The notes: a model not told the origin generated them from the sequence alone. Counted from the first letter of the stretch, positions 1-9,953 are shown. The stretch: 64,000 nt of DNA from Ningiella ruwaisensis (GCF_004798935.1 NZ_RAHT01000006.1:273246-337245), one strand, 5' to 3'. Translations and numbers: made by a program.

Positions 1-426
1 CCCGTTCTAGATACGACTTATGTCGGTTGGGTAGGTGAAAAAGCTTACAAGCTTGTCAACGGCAATGAGAAAGCCATTCACATTAAGCCTCATCAAGAGG
101 GAGAAACCTGGCAGGTCGTTGGAAGTCGCTCACATCAAAGCCCTGAAATAAACAAAGTACTGGATGCGCTTGGCGGCGAGAGTGAACTCGTCGCAATGGG
201 AAGCTCGCTTAAACTTTGCTGTGTTGCTGATGGCACTGCCCATGTATATCCTAGAGTTGGCCCAACGAGTGAATGGGACACAGCCGCGGCGCATGCAGTC
301 GTGTCGGCAGCAGGCGGAAAGGTGGTAGTGCTTGATTTAGACAAGCCCTTTGACGATGATGCCCATCCCTTGCGTTACAATCAAAAAGAATCCTTATTAA
401 ATCCCTTTTTCATGGTAAAAAGTTGA
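1..426 (+). CDS. cysQ: 3'(2'),5'-bisphosphate nucleotidase CysQ, 3' part only
   Basis: The reading frame is open from base 1 and ends at TGA 424-426, giving the last 141 residues of a protein whose start lies before the window. The C-terminal inositol-monophosphatase-family signature [15 protein letters not shown] is clear, preceded by GSSLKLC and followed by [13 protein letters not shown], a typical CysQ ending. CysQ hydrolyses 3'-phosphoadenosine 5'-phosphate to AMP, removing the by-product of sulfate assimilation. Only one base separates its stop from the cysN start, so the two are co-transcribed. The N-terminal metal-binding motif cannot be seen. Confidence 0.93.
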   Translation, partial: PVLDTTYVGWVGEKAYKLVNGNEKAIHIKPHQEGETWQVVGSRSHQSPEINKVLDALGGESELVAMGSSLKLCCVADGTAHVYPRVGPTSEWDTAAAHAVVSAAGGKVVVLDLDKPFDDDAHPLRYNQKESLLNPFFMVKS

Positions 427-427
427 T

Positions 428-1834
428 ATGAACAATCAGAACGAATTATTAAAAACCGATATACTAGAATATTTGGAGCAACACGAGAAAAAGGACCTGC
501 TGAGGTTTTTAACATGCGGAAGTGTGGATGACGGCAAAAGCACCTTGATTGGCCGATTGCTGCACGATTCTAAAATGATTTACGAAGATCAGCTTGCTGC
601 CATTACCAACGACAGTAAAAAAGTAGGCACCACCGGCGACAAGGTGGATTTGGCACTTTTAGTTGATGGCTTGCAGTCGGAACGTGAGCAAGGCATTACC
701 ATTGATGTGGCCTATCGTTATTTTAGTACGGATAAACGTAAATTTATCATCGCCGATACGCCAGGACACGAACAGTACACTCGCAACATGGTAACCGGCG
801 CCTCAACCTGCGATTTGGCTATTATACTGATTGATGCCCGTGCGGGTGTAAAAACGCAAACTAAACGACACAGCTTTTTAGCTTCGCTCCTTGGCATAAA
901 ACACGTGGTAGTGGCGATCAATAAAATGGACTTGATGGATTACCGTCAAGACGTTTATGAGAAAATTCGTGAAGACTATTTGGTGTTTTCAAAGCAATTA
1001 AACATCCCTGACATACGCTTTGTCCCAATATCTGCCCTTGAGGGAGATAACGTTGTCAATCGCAGCGAGCATACCCCATGGTTTGACGGCGACTTGCTGA
1101 TGGAAACGCTTGAGACGATTCAGATCACGCCACAGCGATACGATGATTTCAGATTCCCGGTACAGTATGTAAACCGTCCAAACCTAAACTTCAGAGGCTT
1201 TGCCGGTACGATTGTTTCAGGTGCAGTTGATGTGGGCGATCCCATCACTGTTTTACCGTCTGGCAAGCAATCAAAAATAAAAACAATTACCACTTTTGAT
1301 GGTGATTTACCGCGAGGAGAAGCGCCTAATGCGGTCACCATTACCCTTGAAGATGAGATTGATATTTCTCGCGGGGATATGATCGTAAAAACCGGCAGCA
1401 AACCACTTAATACGAATGAATATCGCACGCACATGGTATGGATGTCTGAAGACGCTCTGATTCCCAACAAACAATATAGCTTTAAATTTGCGACTAAATT
1501 AGTCAGTGGAAGCGTAGCGAACATCGAGCATAAAATTGATGTGAATACATTAGAAGAAAGCGATGCTCTTCACTTGAACCTTAATGAAATCGGTATTGTT
1601 GATATTCGACTCACGCAAACTGTAGCATGCGATCCATATACAGAAAATCGCGCAACTGGTGCTTTTATCGTTATTGACAGACTAACTAACGGTACGGTAG
1701 GTGCAGGTATGGTCATTTCAGCGCATGCATCAAAAACACCCAAAGGCGCCTATTCAGAGTTTGAATTGGAGTTTAACGCCTTAGTCAGAAAGCATTTTCC
1801 GCATTGGGGAGCGATTGATATCAGCCAAGGTTGA
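428..1834 (+). CDS. cysN: Sulfate adenylyltransferase subunit 1 (GTPase subunit)
   Basis: The 468-residue protein is an EF-Tu-like GTPase that drives formation of adenosine 5'-phosphosulfate (APS) from ATP and sulfate together with CysD. The G motifs are intact: P-loop GSVDDGKST (residues 31-39), DTPGH (110-114) and NKMD (165-168). Translation-factor beta-barrel domains follow. Length matches E. coli CysN (about 475), and there is no C-terminal APS-kinase extension, so it is not the fused CysNC type. It lies one base after cysQ. The catalytic partner cysD is not between cysQ and cysN and must lie upstream of the window or elsewhere. The SLC13 permease gene follows after 19 bases. Confidence 0.97.
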   Translation: MNNQNELLKTDILEYLEQHEKKDLLRFLTCGSVDDGKSTLIGRLLHDSKMIYEDQLAAITNDSKKVGTTGDKVDLALLVDGLQSEREQGITIDVAYRYFSTDKRKFIIADTPGHEQYTRNMVTGASTCDLAIILIDARAGVKTQTKRHSFLASLLGIKHVVVAINKMDLMDYRQDVYEKIREDYLVFSKQLNIPDIRFVPISALEGDNVVNRSEHTPWFDGDLLMETLETIQITPQRYDDFRFPVQYVNRPNLNFRGFAGTIVSGAVDVGDPITVLPSGKQSKIKTITTFDGDLPRGEAPNAVTITLEDEIDISRGDMIVKTGSKPLNTNEYRTHMVWMSEDALIPNKQYSFKFATKLVSGSVANIEHKIDVNTLEESDALHLNLNEIGIVDIRLTQTVACDPYTENRATGAFIVIDRLTNGTVGAGMVISAHASKTPKGAYSEFELEFNALVRKHFPHWGAIDISQG

Positions 1835-1853
1835 TTGACGAAGTAAAAACAAT

Positions 1854-3578
1854 ATGGAAATGCCTCAACTGCTGGTTCTTTTGATTTTTGTCGCGACGAT
1901 GGGTGCGCTTATCTTTACCAATCGTCGCCCTTCAGCTATTTTTGGCGGATGCATGCTTGCGCTTTTATTGACGCAACAATTGCGCTTTGAACAAGTGCTG
2001 GCAAACGCCACTAATACCGGTTTGGTTACCCTGGTTCTTTTATTGATTGTGAGTCAGTCAGTAGACAAAACAGCATTCATAAAGCGCTTGGGACGGGCAA
2101 TTATTGCAAACACCTACACGAAAAGCTTCATTCGTATGTTTGCTGTTACCTTTGCATCCTCGGCATTGCTGAATAATACTGCGGTAGTGGCAAGCCTTAT
2201 CGGACCGATAAAACAAAATACGCAGCATCCACCATCCAGATTGCTCATTCCCCTGTCCTATGCTGCTATTTTGGGTGGCACGGTGACATTAATTGGCACA
2301 TCGACAAACCTGATTGTGGACAGTTTCTTGATTGAGCACGGGCATCCCGGCTTTGCGTTTTTCGACTTTACCCTGTTTGGACTAAGCGCCGGCATAGTTT
2401 GCGGCATTCTTATGTACTTTCTCCATCCGCTTTTACCCAAAATGAAAGCAAGTGAATCAAACTATACTAGCTACCTGCTGGAAGCAGATGTAGAATCCGG
2501 CTCGGAACTGATTGGTAAAACGGTTGAACAAAACCATTTACGCAATCTCCCTGAGCTCTTTCTGATTGAAGTGGTGCGAAAAAACAAAATTATCTCGCCA
2601 GTTTCTCCGCAATTTATTATTCAGGAAAGCGATAAGCTTATTTTTACCGGGAATATCAAAAAAATCGAGAACATTGAACACATTAAAGGGCTCACTATGT
2701 TTGCCGAAGCAGATGGGCTCTTACAAGAAAATCTCACTGAAGTGATTGTTTCAAATCGCTCTACCTTGATAAATAAAACGCTTAAAGAAGTTGGCTTTAG
2801 AGCCCTGTTCGATGCTGCTGTTGTTGCAGTAAGACGAGATGGCGAGGCGATTTCAGGCAAGATGGGTGAATTGAAACTTAAAGCGGGAGACTTTTTACTT
2901 CTTGCAACCGGTAATGACTTTCAAAAACGCGATAATATCGCGAAAAACTTTTTTGTAGTCTCCGAGCAAAAATTAAATCGAAAACTGCTTTCCTGGCAGG
3001 AATGGCTGACCTTACTGGGTTTTGTTGGCACAGTCACCCTCGCTGCATTAAACCTGGTGCCTTTGGCCGTAGGATTGTTATTTTTTGCTGCGGTTCTTTG
3101 CGCCGTAAAAGTGTCTTCTTTAAACGAAATCAAGCGTAACTTACCACTTAATTTAATCATTGTAATTGTAGGCGCTTTATCGCTCGCTTCCGCTTTGGAA
3201 GACTCCGGGATAATCACAGCAATGACGGGATTTTTTAAGCCGCTGTTGCTTGATACAAACCCAATCTATGCCTTGATTTGTGTATACCTTCTTACAATGC
3301 TATTGACTGAGTTTGTTACCAATAACGCGGCGGCTGCGCTGATGTTTCCTTTCGCTTACGGTATTGTGAACGCCATGGGGCTACCCATTATGCCTTTCGC
3401 TCTTGCTGTTGCGTTTGCCGCAAGCGCAAGCTTTATTTCACCCTATGGTTATCAAACCAATCTATTAGTGTTTAGTGCCTCTGATTACAAGTTTTCTGAT
3501 TTTGTCAAAATAGGTACGCCAATATCCGTTGTATATGGCACGGTAGTGTTGAGCTTACTTTCGCTTGTGTATTTTTAG
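1854..3578 (+). CDS. SLC13-family permease with two TrkA-C (RCK-C) domains
   Basis: The 574-residue inner-membrane protein has hydrophobic helices in residues 1-200 and 380-574. They flank a soluble central segment (about 205-375) that looks like two RCK_C/TrkA-C repeats, for example SELIGKTVEQN and LINKTLKEVGFR, each ending in a GD-x-LL element. The motifs GTSTNLIVDS and SASFISPYGYQTN are the paired hairpin signatures of the SLC13/DASS superfamily. Position behind cysN suggests sulfate uptake for assimilation; that substrate is inferred from context, because relatives move dicarboxylates or other anions. Start is the ATG at 1854; an in-frame ATG two codons later is an alternative. Confidence 0.88.
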   Translation: MEMPQLLVLLIFVATMGALIFTNRRPSAIFGGCMLALLLTQQLRFEQVLANATNTGLVTLVLLLIVSQSVDKTAFIKRLGRAIIANTYTKSFIRMFAVTFASSALLNNTAVVASLIGPIKQNTQHPPSRLLIPLSYAAILGGTVTLIGTSTNLIVDSFLIEHGHPGFAFFDFTLFGLSAGIVCGILMYFLHPLLPKMKASESNYTSYLLEADVESGSELIGKTVEQNHLRNLPELFLIEVVRKNKIISPVSPQFIIQESDKLIFTGNIKKIENIEHIKGLTMFAEADGLLQENLTEVIVSNRSTLINKTLKEVGFRALFDAAVVAVRRDGEAISGKMGELKLKAGDFLLLATGNDFQKRDNIAKNFFVVSEQKLNRKLLSWQEWLTLLGFVGTVTLAALNLVPLAVGLLFFAAVLCAVKVSSLNEIKRNLPLNLIIVIVGALSLASALEDSGIITAMTGFFKPLLLDTNPIYALICVYLLTMLLTEFVTNNAAAALMFPFAYGIVNAMGLPIMPFALAVAFAASASFISPYGYQTNLLVFSASDYKFSDFVKIGTPISVVYGTVVLSLLSLVYF

Positions 3579-3589
3579 GCACTAACAAC

Positions 3590-4057
3590 TCATTTTTTGT
3601 CTTGATGTTTTTCGATGATCAAATCTGCATAACTTCGCAATTTGTCTTTTTGACGCAAATGCGCAAAAGGATCTGACTTTTCAGCGGTGTTTTTATCGGT
3701 CAGATCCCCAGCTTTTACTCTACTCTCTCTCTCGTTTTCATTTGTTTGCTTCTTAAATGAGAGAATACGGGCAAGTGCTGAATTTTTGTCCGACTTATCA
3801 GCTTGGCTTTGCTTTCGTTTGTTATACCAATTGTTCAGCAAAAAAAATGCAAAAATTGCGATAATCCAAACCAGCCATTTGAGGATAAATGACCAACCTA
3901 CAGATGCATTGTCAGATTGAGCGGCATAGGCTAAATAGTCCTGATGCACCTGCCCTACAATCAATACAAACACAATTAAGGCAATTAGGCTTACTAGTAA
4001 AAATTTATACTTACGCCAGAGTAGCCCAGATAATATAATATTGATGATTTTATTCAT
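3590..4057 (-). CDS. Hypothetical protein with two N-terminal membrane helices
   Basis: A 155-residue protein not assigned to a family. Two hydrophobic segments (about residues 19-35 and 57-75) flank a short loop. After that comes a long, highly charged tail rich in Lys, Asp, Glu and Ser, presumably cytoplasmic. It ends 11 bases from the convergent permease gene and starts 5 bases after the next small minus-strand gene, so the two small genes probably form an operon. Function unknown. Confidence 0.7.
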   Translation of the reverse strand: MNKIINIILSGLLWRKYKFLLVSLIALIVFVLIVGQVHQDYLAYAAQSDNASVGWSFILKWLVWIIAIFAFFLLNNWYNKRKQSQADKSDKNSALARILSFKKQTNENERESRVKAGDLTDKNTAEKSDPFAHLRQKDKLRSYADLIIEKHQDKK

Positions 4058-4062
4058 TTACC

Positions 4063-4293
4063 CTACCCGAAAATATTAAAGCCAAGCACTGCAAGTACTG
4101 CAAGCAAGCCTTTTTCTTTAATGGCTGAATAAATTTTCCCCTCTTCTTCCTGCACAATAACTTCCAGTTCATCTGGCTCAAAGTCTTCTGGCTTTTTTTG
4201 CATCAATACAATTCGCGTTTTGGCGCGCTCAATGGCCTTATCGCGTATGGTTTGCTTTATCTTATTGTTAAGTGTTGTAAATGGATTATTCAA
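4063..4293 (-). CDS. Small hypothetical protein, C-terminal hydrophobic segment
   Basis: A 76-residue protein. The first ~55 residues are charged and probably helical (IKQTIRDKAIERAKTRIVLM, then an acidic stretch EDFEPDELEVIVQEEE). The last ~15 residues (GLLAVLAVLGFNIFG) are hydrophobic and could be a membrane anchor. It lies 5 bases upstream of the 155-residue membrane protein on the same strand, suggesting joint expression. No family recognised. Confidence 0.62.
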   Translation of the reverse strand: MNNPFTTLNNKIKQTIRDKAIERAKTRIVLMQKKPEDFEPDELEVIVQEEEGKIYSAIKEKGLLAVLAVLGFNIFG

Positions 4294-4382
4294 ATGAGTC
4301 CTTAATAAACAGTATTTCGCTGAGCGTGAATGCTAATTAACCTCAACTGGTAAGTATATAAGCGCATTTCTTAAAAGGCTAT

Positions 4383-4566
4383 GCTAACGAATGGTTTATG
4401 GAAATTGTTTGACGCGATCGTAGTAACCGTAGAGGGCTGGCAGTTTAAAGCGTCGAAATCATGGATGATTTCGTCGAGCGCCCATGGATGGGTTCACTGC
4501 GTCTTGAAACTGCCAGCCCTCTACGGTACTACCATTGCTTCGCCTGCGTATTGACCATTCGTTAGC
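4383..4566. repeat. MITE-like inverted-repeat element (about 184 bp)
   Basis: Terminal repeats GCTAACGAATGGT (4383-4395) and its exact complement (4554-4566) enclose a second perfect 20-bp inverted pair (4427-4446 with 4507-4526). At the centre are CGAAATCAT/ATGATTTCG and CCCATGGATGGG. No reading frame is credible inside. The nested symmetry suggests a non-autonomous mobile element or a cruciform-forming intergenic repeat. No second copy was noticed in this window, so mobility is inferred from structure only. Confidence 0.65.
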
Positions 4567-4628
4567 CTTATCTCCAAGCCTCAAATTATAAAAAAACACT
4601 AAATTTCATATGTTATGCCATCGGACTA

Positions 4629-4657
4629 TTGATATGTTTCAAGGGTTTATATAGTAT
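4629..4657 (+). promoter_or_regulatory. Candidate sigma-70 promoter of the his operon
   Basis: TTGATA (4629-4634) and TAGTAT (4652-4657) are separated by 17 bases, which would start transcription near 4664, about 20 bases before the hisL leader codon. The match is moderate, but position and spacing suit the his attenuator transcript. Confidence 0.5.
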
Positions 4658-4683
4658 CCACGTATCGACGCAAGAGACAGATT

Positions 4684-4725
4684 ATGAAAAGCACAAATTT
4701 CCGTCACCATCATCACAACACATAA
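4684..4725 (+). CDS. hisL: his operon leader peptide
   Basis: A 13-codon reading frame, MKSTNFRHHHHNT then TAA, contains four consecutive histidine codons (4705-4716). It lies just upstream of a pair of competing hairpins and the hisG gene. This is the hallmark of a His attenuation leader: ribosome stalling at the His codons when charged tRNA-His is scarce favours the antiterminator fold. It has fewer His codons than the seven in E. coli hisL. Confidence 0.9.
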   Translation: MKSTNFRHHHHNT

Positions 4726-4740
4726 CCTTTCAGGTATGTG

Positions 4741-4817
4741 CTTGGAAGGTCGTGTTCCTTCCAAGATGGCGAATTCAGAAATTTGAAGCCCTCGGAAGGA
4801 AACTTTCGGGGGTTTTT
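4741..4817 (+). terminator. his attenuator: competing hairpin and intrinsic terminator
   Basis: First hairpin: CTTGGAAGG (4741-4749) pairs with CCTTCCAAG (4757-4765). Terminator: a 10-bp stem, 4789-4798 with 4803-4812, GAAA loop, then TTTTT (4813-4817). The CCTTCC of the first hairpin (4757-4762) can also pair with GGAAGG of the terminator's left arm (4794-4799), giving the mutually exclusive antiterminator. Located directly after hisL, it should set read-through into hisG according to histidine supply. Confidence 0.85.
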
Positions 4818-4875
4818 CCTTTTTATTCGAGTTATAAATTTTACATAATCACAAGCTAACCGCTAAGGATGAAAC

Positions 4876-5775
4876 ATGAGCGATAGTAGTAGACTGAGAA
4901 TAGCCGTTCAAAAGTCAGGACGTTTAAGCGATGACAGCATTGCCGTACTTAAAGCCATAGGGATCAAGTTGCAGATCCGTGACCGCTTGCTTATTGCTCA
5001 TTCTACCAACCAGCCAATCGACTTGCTCAGAGTCAGGGATGATGACATTCCTGGCCTGGTAATGGATGGTGTGGTGGATTTAGGCTTTATTGGCGAAAAT
5101 GAGCTTGAAGAAAAAATGCTTGAGCGTAAGGCTGCTAATAAAAAGCACAATTTTAAAACCCTGCGTCGGCTCGATTATGGCGGCTGTCGTTTATCTATCG
5201 CCGTACCAAACGAAATGAAATATAAAAATGTCACGTCACTTGAAGGGAAAAAAGTCGCAACGACTTACCCATTTTTGCTCGAACGCTTTTTTGCAGAAAA
5301 ACAGGTAAATGCTCAGGCTGTTATGCTAACAGGCTCTGTTGAGGTTGCGCCGCGAGCAGGCGTGGCAGATGCCATTTGCGATTTGGTGTCAACAGGAGCA
5401 ACCCTTGAAGCGAACGGCTTGCGAGAAAAGGATGTGGTTTTTAAATCAAAAGCCGTACTTATTCAAAAAGAAGAAGCATTAACTGAAGAAAAGCAAGCGC
5501 TTGTTTCACGATTATTGCCAAGGATAGACGGTGTGATGCAGGCCAAAGAAAGCAAATACATCATGCTGCATGCCCCTAAAGCGTATTTGGAACAGGTAAA
5601 AAGCTTATTGCCGGGTGCAGAGAATCCAACGGTCTTGCCGCTTTCCGGTCACGATGATCGCGTTGCCGTTCATGTCGTTAGCTCCGAAACCCTCTTTTGG
5701 GAAACCATGGAAAAGTTAAAAGCCTTGGGCTGTAGCTCAATTTTAGTCATGCCGATTGAAAAAATGATGGGGTAA
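4876..5775 (+). CDS. hisG: ATP phosphoribosyltransferase (long, feedback-regulated form)
   Basis: First enzyme of histidine synthesis, joining ATP and PRPP to phosphoribosyl-ATP. At 299 residues it is the long hexameric form, with a C-terminal ACT-like regulatory domain (about 225-299) that binds histidine. The PRPP-binding region reads [14 protein letters not shown] (about 171-184). AAGGA at 4865-4869 sits 6 bases before the ATG. It is the first structural gene after the attenuator, and hisD follows 4 bases after its stop. Confidence 0.97.
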   Translation: MSDSSRLRIAVQKSGRLSDDSIAVLKAIGIKLQIRDRLLIAHSTNQPIDLLRVRDDDIPGLVMDGVVDLGFIGENELEEKMLERKAANKKHNFKTLRRLDYGGCRLSIAVPNEMKYKNVTSLEGKKVATTYPFLLERFFAEKQVNAQAVMLTGSVEVAPRAGVADAICDLVSTGATLEANGLREKDVVFKSKAVLIQKEEALTEEKQALVSRLLPRIDGVMQAKESKYIMLHAPKAYLEQVKSLLPGAENPTVLPLSGHDDRVAVHVVSSETLFWETMEKLKALGCSSILVMPIEKMMG

Positions 5776-5779
5776 TAAC

Positions 5780-7120
5780 ATGAGTATCGGTGAAATCATT
5801 CAGTGGTCCTCTTTAACAGCAGCGCAAAAAACGCAAGCACTTACACGACCGGCACTTAGTGACTCTTCGCTACTGCAAGATACGGTAAAGCGTATTATTC
5901 AACGTGTACTTGACGAAAAAGACGAGGCAATATTAGCGTATAGCAAAGAATTTGATGGGGCAGACCTGTCAAGCCTCAGGCTGCCAGTTGAAGATATTGT
6001 GTCGGCACAAACACAGGTGTCGGCAGAGGTGCGAGCGGCAATCGATTTAGCATATTCCAATATACGAAGCTTTCATGAAGCGCAGTTTCCGCAAGACATA
6101 AAACTTGAAACACAAAAAGGGGTTTTATGTGAACAAAAACATGCCCCGCTTGAAAAAGTTGGGCTTTATATTCCCGGCGGCAGTGCCCCTCTTCCCTCTA
6201 CCGTATTAATGCTCGGGGTGTGTGCGCAAGTGGCAGGATGTAAACTCCCCATTTTATGCACACCGCCTTCACGACAAGCCAAGGTCGCACCCGAAATATT
6301 ATATGCCGCCAGCAAGTGTGGTATTGAACATGTTTATTTATGCGGAGGTGCACAAGCAATCGCTGGAATGGCATTTGGTACGCAGAGTATTCCTAAAGTA
6401 GATAAAATCTTTGGCCCGGGAAATAGCTTTGTGACTGAAGCAAAACAGCAAGTCAGTCAGCGAGTGGATGGTGCAGCCATTGATATGCCGGCGGGCCCAT
6501 CTGAGGTCTTAGTGTTAGCAGACGCGAATGCAAACCCTGCATTTGTGGCGTCAGATTTACTCTCTCAAGCGGAGCATGGTAGTGACTCCCAAGCTGTGCT
6601 TGTAAGCAATGATAAGGCGCTCATAAAGGCGACGCAGCAGCAAGTCTTACATCAACTTGCCACCCTTCCAAGAAAAGATATCGCCAGCCAGTCTATCGCC
6701 AATAGTCGTATCATTTTAACTGATTCCATGCAAGAAGCCGTTGAAGTGAGCAACGCCTATGCTGCCGAACATTTAATTGTGCAAGTCGATAACGCGCGAG
6801 ATTTACTTCCTCGTCTTGCCAACGCGGGAAGTATTTTCTTGGGCGCATACTCGCCTGAATCAGCAGGTGATTATGCCAGCGGTACCAATCATGTGCTGCC
6901 TACCTATGGCTATGCGCGCAATTATTCCAGTCTTGGTTTATTGGATTTTATGCGTCGCTATACGGTACAAGAGTTAAGTGAAGAAGGCATTAAAGGAATT
7001 GGGCCTGCTATTATGGCATTGGCACAAGCTGAGGGCTTAGATGCTCACAAGCAAGCTGTCGCATTAAGACTTAAAGCCTTAGGCGTCCTTAAAGACAATG
7101 TGGAGTCAATAAATGAGTAG
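5780..7120 (+). CDS. hisD: Histidinol dehydrogenase
   Basis: A 446-residue zinc enzyme that oxidises L-histidinol to L-histidine in two NAD-dependent steps. Conserved blocks include FGPGNSFVTEAK, DMPAGPSEVLVLAD, LSQAEHGSDSQ (zinc/substrate region), AAEHLIVQ and AGSIFLGAYSPESAGDYASG. Length is close to E. coli HisD (434). It starts 4 bases after hisG and overlaps hisC by 8 bases, showing tight translational coupling in the operon. Confidence 0.97.
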   Translation: MSIGEIIQWSSLTAAQKTQALTRPALSDSSLLQDTVKRIIQRVLDEKDEAILAYSKEFDGADLSSLRLPVEDIVSAQTQVSAEVRAAIDLAYSNIRSFHEAQFPQDIKLETQKGVLCEQKHAPLEKVGLYIPGGSAPLPSTVLMLGVCAQVAGCKLPILCTPPSRQAKVAPEILYAASKCGIEHVYLCGGAQAIAGMAFGTQSIPKVDKIFGPGNSFVTEAKQQVSQRVDGAAIDMPAGPSEVLVLADANANPAFVASDLLSQAEHGSDSQAVLVSNDKALIKATQQQVLHQLATLPRKDIASQSIANSRIILTDSMQEAVEVSNAYAAEHLIVQVDNARDLLPRLANAGSIFLGAYSPESAGDYASGTNHVLPTYGYARNYSSLGLLDFMRRYTVQELSEEGIKGIGPAIMALAQAEGLDAHKQAVALRLKALGVLKDNVESINE

Positions 7121-8258
7121 TTGGCTGGATGCGTTATGCAATCAACATGTACGCGACTTACAACCTTATGAGTCTGCAAGACGCTTATTTTCATCTGACG
7201 GTGCCGGAACGGGCGAGAATTCGCAAATTTGGCTTAACGCCAATGAAGCGCCAGAAGCGGAAAAAATAGAGATTGATAGCAGCCTTTTTAACCGATATCC
7301 AGACTGTCAGCCACCCGAGCTTATTAAAGCGTATGTCGACTACTGCGGCCTTGCCGCTTTAAATGCAGCGGCCGAAGACGCAAATCATGCGCGTGTGATT
7401 GCAACTCGCGGCGCGGATGAAGGCATCGAGCTTATAATCCGCGGCTTTTGTGAAGCAGCAAAATCGAGCGTATTGATCTGCCCGCCCACTTATGGAATGT
7501 ATGCAATTAGTGCGCAAACCTTTAATGTGGGCGTTCACAAAGCACCTCTGAAAGCCGATTTTAGTCTTGATATTGAAGCAATGTCTGATTATGTAGGCAA
7601 GGTTAAGGTAGTTTTCTTATGTTCACCAAATAACCCCACAGGCACTCGCATTGCTCAAAATGATATTATTCGCGTGCTCGAATTATTTAAAGATAAGGCA
7701 CTCGTGGTGCTTGATGAAGCCTATATAGAGTTTGACAGTGCCCATGCGCAAATTGGCCTGCTCAAAAGCTACGAAAATCTGATCATTCTGCGTACCTTGT
7801 CTAAAGCTTTTGCGCTAGCCGGTATACGTTGTGGCTTTTTAATCAGTCGCGCTGCAATATGCGATATTTTAATGAAAGTTATCGCGCCCTATCCTGTTCC
7901 CGCTCCAGTTGCTCAAGTCGCCAGACTCGCACTAACCTCAGAAGGCCTTTCCCGCATGCAAGAACGTGTGCAGCAATTGCAGTCGGGGATTAAGTTTATT
8001 ACTGAGCGACTCAAAGCCATTTGTGAGCTTGAAATCGTTGGCGATACCAAAGCTAATTTTGTGCTCTTTAGATCTGCGCATAATCCTAAACTAATGAAAT
8101 ATTTGGTGGCTAATGGCGTGATTATCCGCGACCAAAGTAAGCAGTTAAATCTGCAAAACTGCTTGCGCATCACGGTGGGAACGCCTACACAAAACGCACG
8201 CTTGATAGCACTAATCGAAAAATTTTTTAAACAGTTATCTGAAAGGAACGCCTCATGA
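7113..8258 (+). CDS. hisC: Histidinol-phosphate aminotransferase
   Basis: A fold-type I PLP aminotransferase (381 residues) converting imidazole acetol phosphate to histidinol phosphate with glutamate. The PLP-binding lysine lies in [15 protein letters not shown] (Lys231), and CSPNNPTGT and VLDEAYIEF are the typical cofactor-region motifs. It overlaps hisD by 8 bases and hisB by 4 bases. Slightly longer than E. coli HisC (356), the extra length mostly in the N-terminal 30 residues and in a loop near residues 85-95. Confidence 0.96.
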   Translation: MSSWLDALCNQHVRDLQPYESARRLFSSDGAGTGENSQIWLNANEAPEAEKIEIDSSLFNRYPDCQPPELIKAYVDYCGLAALNAAAEDANHARVIATRGADEGIELIIRGFCEAAKSSVLICPPTYGMYAISAQTFNVGVHKAPLKADFSLDIEAMSDYVGKVKVVFLCSPNNPTGTRIAQNDIIRVLELFKDKALVVLDEAYIEFDSAHAQIGLLKSYENLIILRTLSKAFALAGIRCGFLISRAAICDILMKVIAPYPVPAPVAQVARLALTSEGLSRMQERVQQLQSGIKFITERLKAICELEIVGDTKANFVLFRSAHNPKLMKYLVANGVIIRDQSKQLNLQNCLRITVGTPTQNARLIALIEKFFKQLSERNAS

Positions 8259-9325
8259 GTCAGCAGGCCATTTTATTTATCGACCGAGACGGAACCTTAG
8301 TTGAAGAGCCCCCAATCGATAAGCAGTTAGACTGTCTACAAAAGCTTAAATTTGAGACAAACGTCATCCCTGCCTTGTTACATTTAATGCAAGCGGGCTT
8401 TAGGTTGGTTATGGTGTCTAATCAGGATGGACTAGGCACCGAAAGCTTTCCACAAGCAGATTTTGACGCGCCTCACAATGCGATGATGGATGTGTTTCAA
8501 TCACAAGGGATTCATTTTGATGATGTGCTTATATGTCCACATTTTCCCGAAGATAACTGCGCTTGTCGTAAACCCAAATTAGGGCTGGTAAAAGACTACT
8601 TGCAAGAAGGACGCGTCGATTTTGCTCGCTCCTATGTGATTGGCGATAGAGCTACCGATGTTCAGTTGGCAGAAAATATGGGCATAAAAGGTATTCAATA
8701 TCATCCTAAGCAGATGAACTGGGACGCGATAGTGACTGCTTTAACCACTTCTCCCCGTATTGCTAAAGTCACGAGAAAAACCTCAGAAACGGATATAATG
8801 GTTGAGGTCAACCTGGACAGCAAAGCAAAATCAGATATCAGTACCGGCATCGGTTTTTTTGACCACATGCTTGATCAAATTGCCACTCACGGCGGCTTTT
8901 ACCTGAATCTTCAAGTACAGGGAGACTTGCATATTGATGACCATCACAGTGTTGAAGATACCGCACTGGCCCTTGGTGAAGCTCTCAAAAAGGCACTAGG
9001 TGACAAACGCGGGATTGGCCGCTTTGGCTTTGTACTGCCAATGGATGAATGTCGAGCAGAATGTGTACTGGATATTTCTAATCGTCCGCATTTGCAATTT
9101 GATGCAAACTTTACGCGTGAAAATGTGGGTGAAATGGCCACTGAAATGGTACCGCACTTTTTCTACTCTATTGCGCAGGCAATGGGCCTGTCCTTGCATC
9201 TATCAACGACAGAGGGTAATGCCCATCATCAGGTTGAAAGCTTATTTAAAGTGTTTGGTCGAGCCTTAAGACAAGCCATTGCAAAACAAGGTGATGCAAT
9301 GCCTAGCTCTAAAGGAACCTTGTAG
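8255..9325 (+). CDS. hisB: Bifunctional histidinol-phosphatase / imidazoleglycerol-phosphate dehydratase
   Basis: A 356-residue fusion as in enterobacteria. The N-terminal HAD phosphatase (about 1-165) has catalytic Asp10 and Asp12 in FIDRDGTL and a zinc loop [14 protein letters not shown]. The C-terminal dehydratase (about 168-356) has the metal-binding [26 protein letters not shown] and [13 protein letters not shown] motifs. Catalyses two non-consecutive steps of histidine synthesis. Overlaps hisC by the ATGA-type 4-base junction. AAGG upstream of the ATG supports the start. Confidence 0.97.
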   Translation: MSQQAILFIDRDGTLVEEPPIDKQLDCLQKLKFETNVIPALLHLMQAGFRLVMVSNQDGLGTESFPQADFDAPHNAMMDVFQSQGIHFDDVLICPHFPEDNCACRKPKLGLVKDYLQEGRVDFARSYVIGDRATDVQLAENMGIKGIQYHPKQMNWDAIVTALTTSPRIAKVTRKTSETDIMVEVNLDSKAKSDISTGIGFFDHMLDQIATHGGFYLNLQVQGDLHIDDHHSVEDTALALGEALKKALGDKRGIGRFGFVLPMDECRAECVLDISNRPHLQFDANFTRENVGEMATEMVPHFFYSIAQAMGLSLHLSTTEGNAHHQVESLFKVFGRALRQAIAKQGDAMPSSKGTL

Positions 9326-9344
9326 CAATTATGAAGCAAGCATC

Positions 9345-9953
9345 ATGAAAAAAATTACCATCATCAATACAGGTTGCGCAAACATCTCCTCTGTTCGTTT
9401 TGCCTTTGAGCGCCTTGGCGTTAAGGTCAATGTCAGTGACAATGTTGATGAAATTCGCGGCGCTGACAGACTCATTTTACCCGGCGTGGGCGCAGCGCCT
9501 GCTGCCATGAAGAGCATCGAAGCCAAGCAATTGAAGATGTGTATTCAATCACTCTGTCAGCCGGTTTTAGGGGTGTGCCTTGGCATGCAGCTCATGGTTA
9601 AAGAATCTCAGGAAAATGATTTGGGTAATGCTGCTACTACCCCTTGTCTTAACTTGATGGACGGTCAAGTCAAGCGCATGCAGGTAGGCGATTTACGCCT
9701 GCCTCACATGGGTTGGAACGAAGTCACTAGCGTGTATGACAATCCCTTATTCAAAGGCATAGATGATAAAACACACTTTTACTTTGTGCATAGCTTTGCG
9801 CTTGAACAGTACGCAAACACTCTGGCTACCTGTGATTACGGCATGCGCTTTTCAGCTGCCATTCATAAAGACAACTTTTACGGTGTACAGTTTCACCCAG
9901 AGCGCAGCAGCGATGCGGGCGCACAACTTCTAAGCAATTTTCTGAATATTTAG
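9345..9953 (+). CDS. hisH: Imidazole glycerol phosphate synthase, glutaminase subunit
   Basis: A class-I glutamine amidotransferase (202 residues from the ATG at 9345) feeding ammonia to HisF. Nucleophile Cys78 is in GVCLGMQLM, and the His/Glu pair is in QFHPERSSD near the C-terminus. The frame is open upstream to 9279 inside hisB, but MKKITIINTGCANISSV aligns with the start of E. coli HisH, so 9345 is chosen. The gap after the hisB stop is 19 bases. No strong ribosome-binding site is visible, so translation may depend on coupling to hisB. Confidence 0.93.
   Translation: MKKITIINTGCANISSVRFAFERLGVKVNVSDNVDEIRGADRLILPGVGAAPAAMKSIEAKQLKMCIQSLCQPVLGVCLGMQLMVKESQENDLGNAATTPCLNLMDGQVKRMQVGDLRLPHMGWNEVTSVYDNPLFKGIDDKTHFYFVHSFALEQYANTLATCDYGMRFSAAIHKDNFYGVQFHPERSSDAGAQLLSNFLNI

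Noticed and set aside
1120..1524. Long antisense frames inside cysN and other strong genes (for example 2921-3217, 32078-32431, 47188-47556).
   Set aside because: They lie opposite well-supported genes, have no ribosome-binding site and show no recognisable protein features.
4629..4859. A 76-codon open frame across the his leader.
   Set aside because: It runs through the attenuator hairpins in a different frame from hisL and lacks protein-like composition or a ribosome-binding site.
9279..9344. A 22-codon upstream extension of hisH inside hisB.
   Set aside because: MKKITIINTG at 9345 aligns with known HisH starts; the extension reads out-of-frame hisB sequence.
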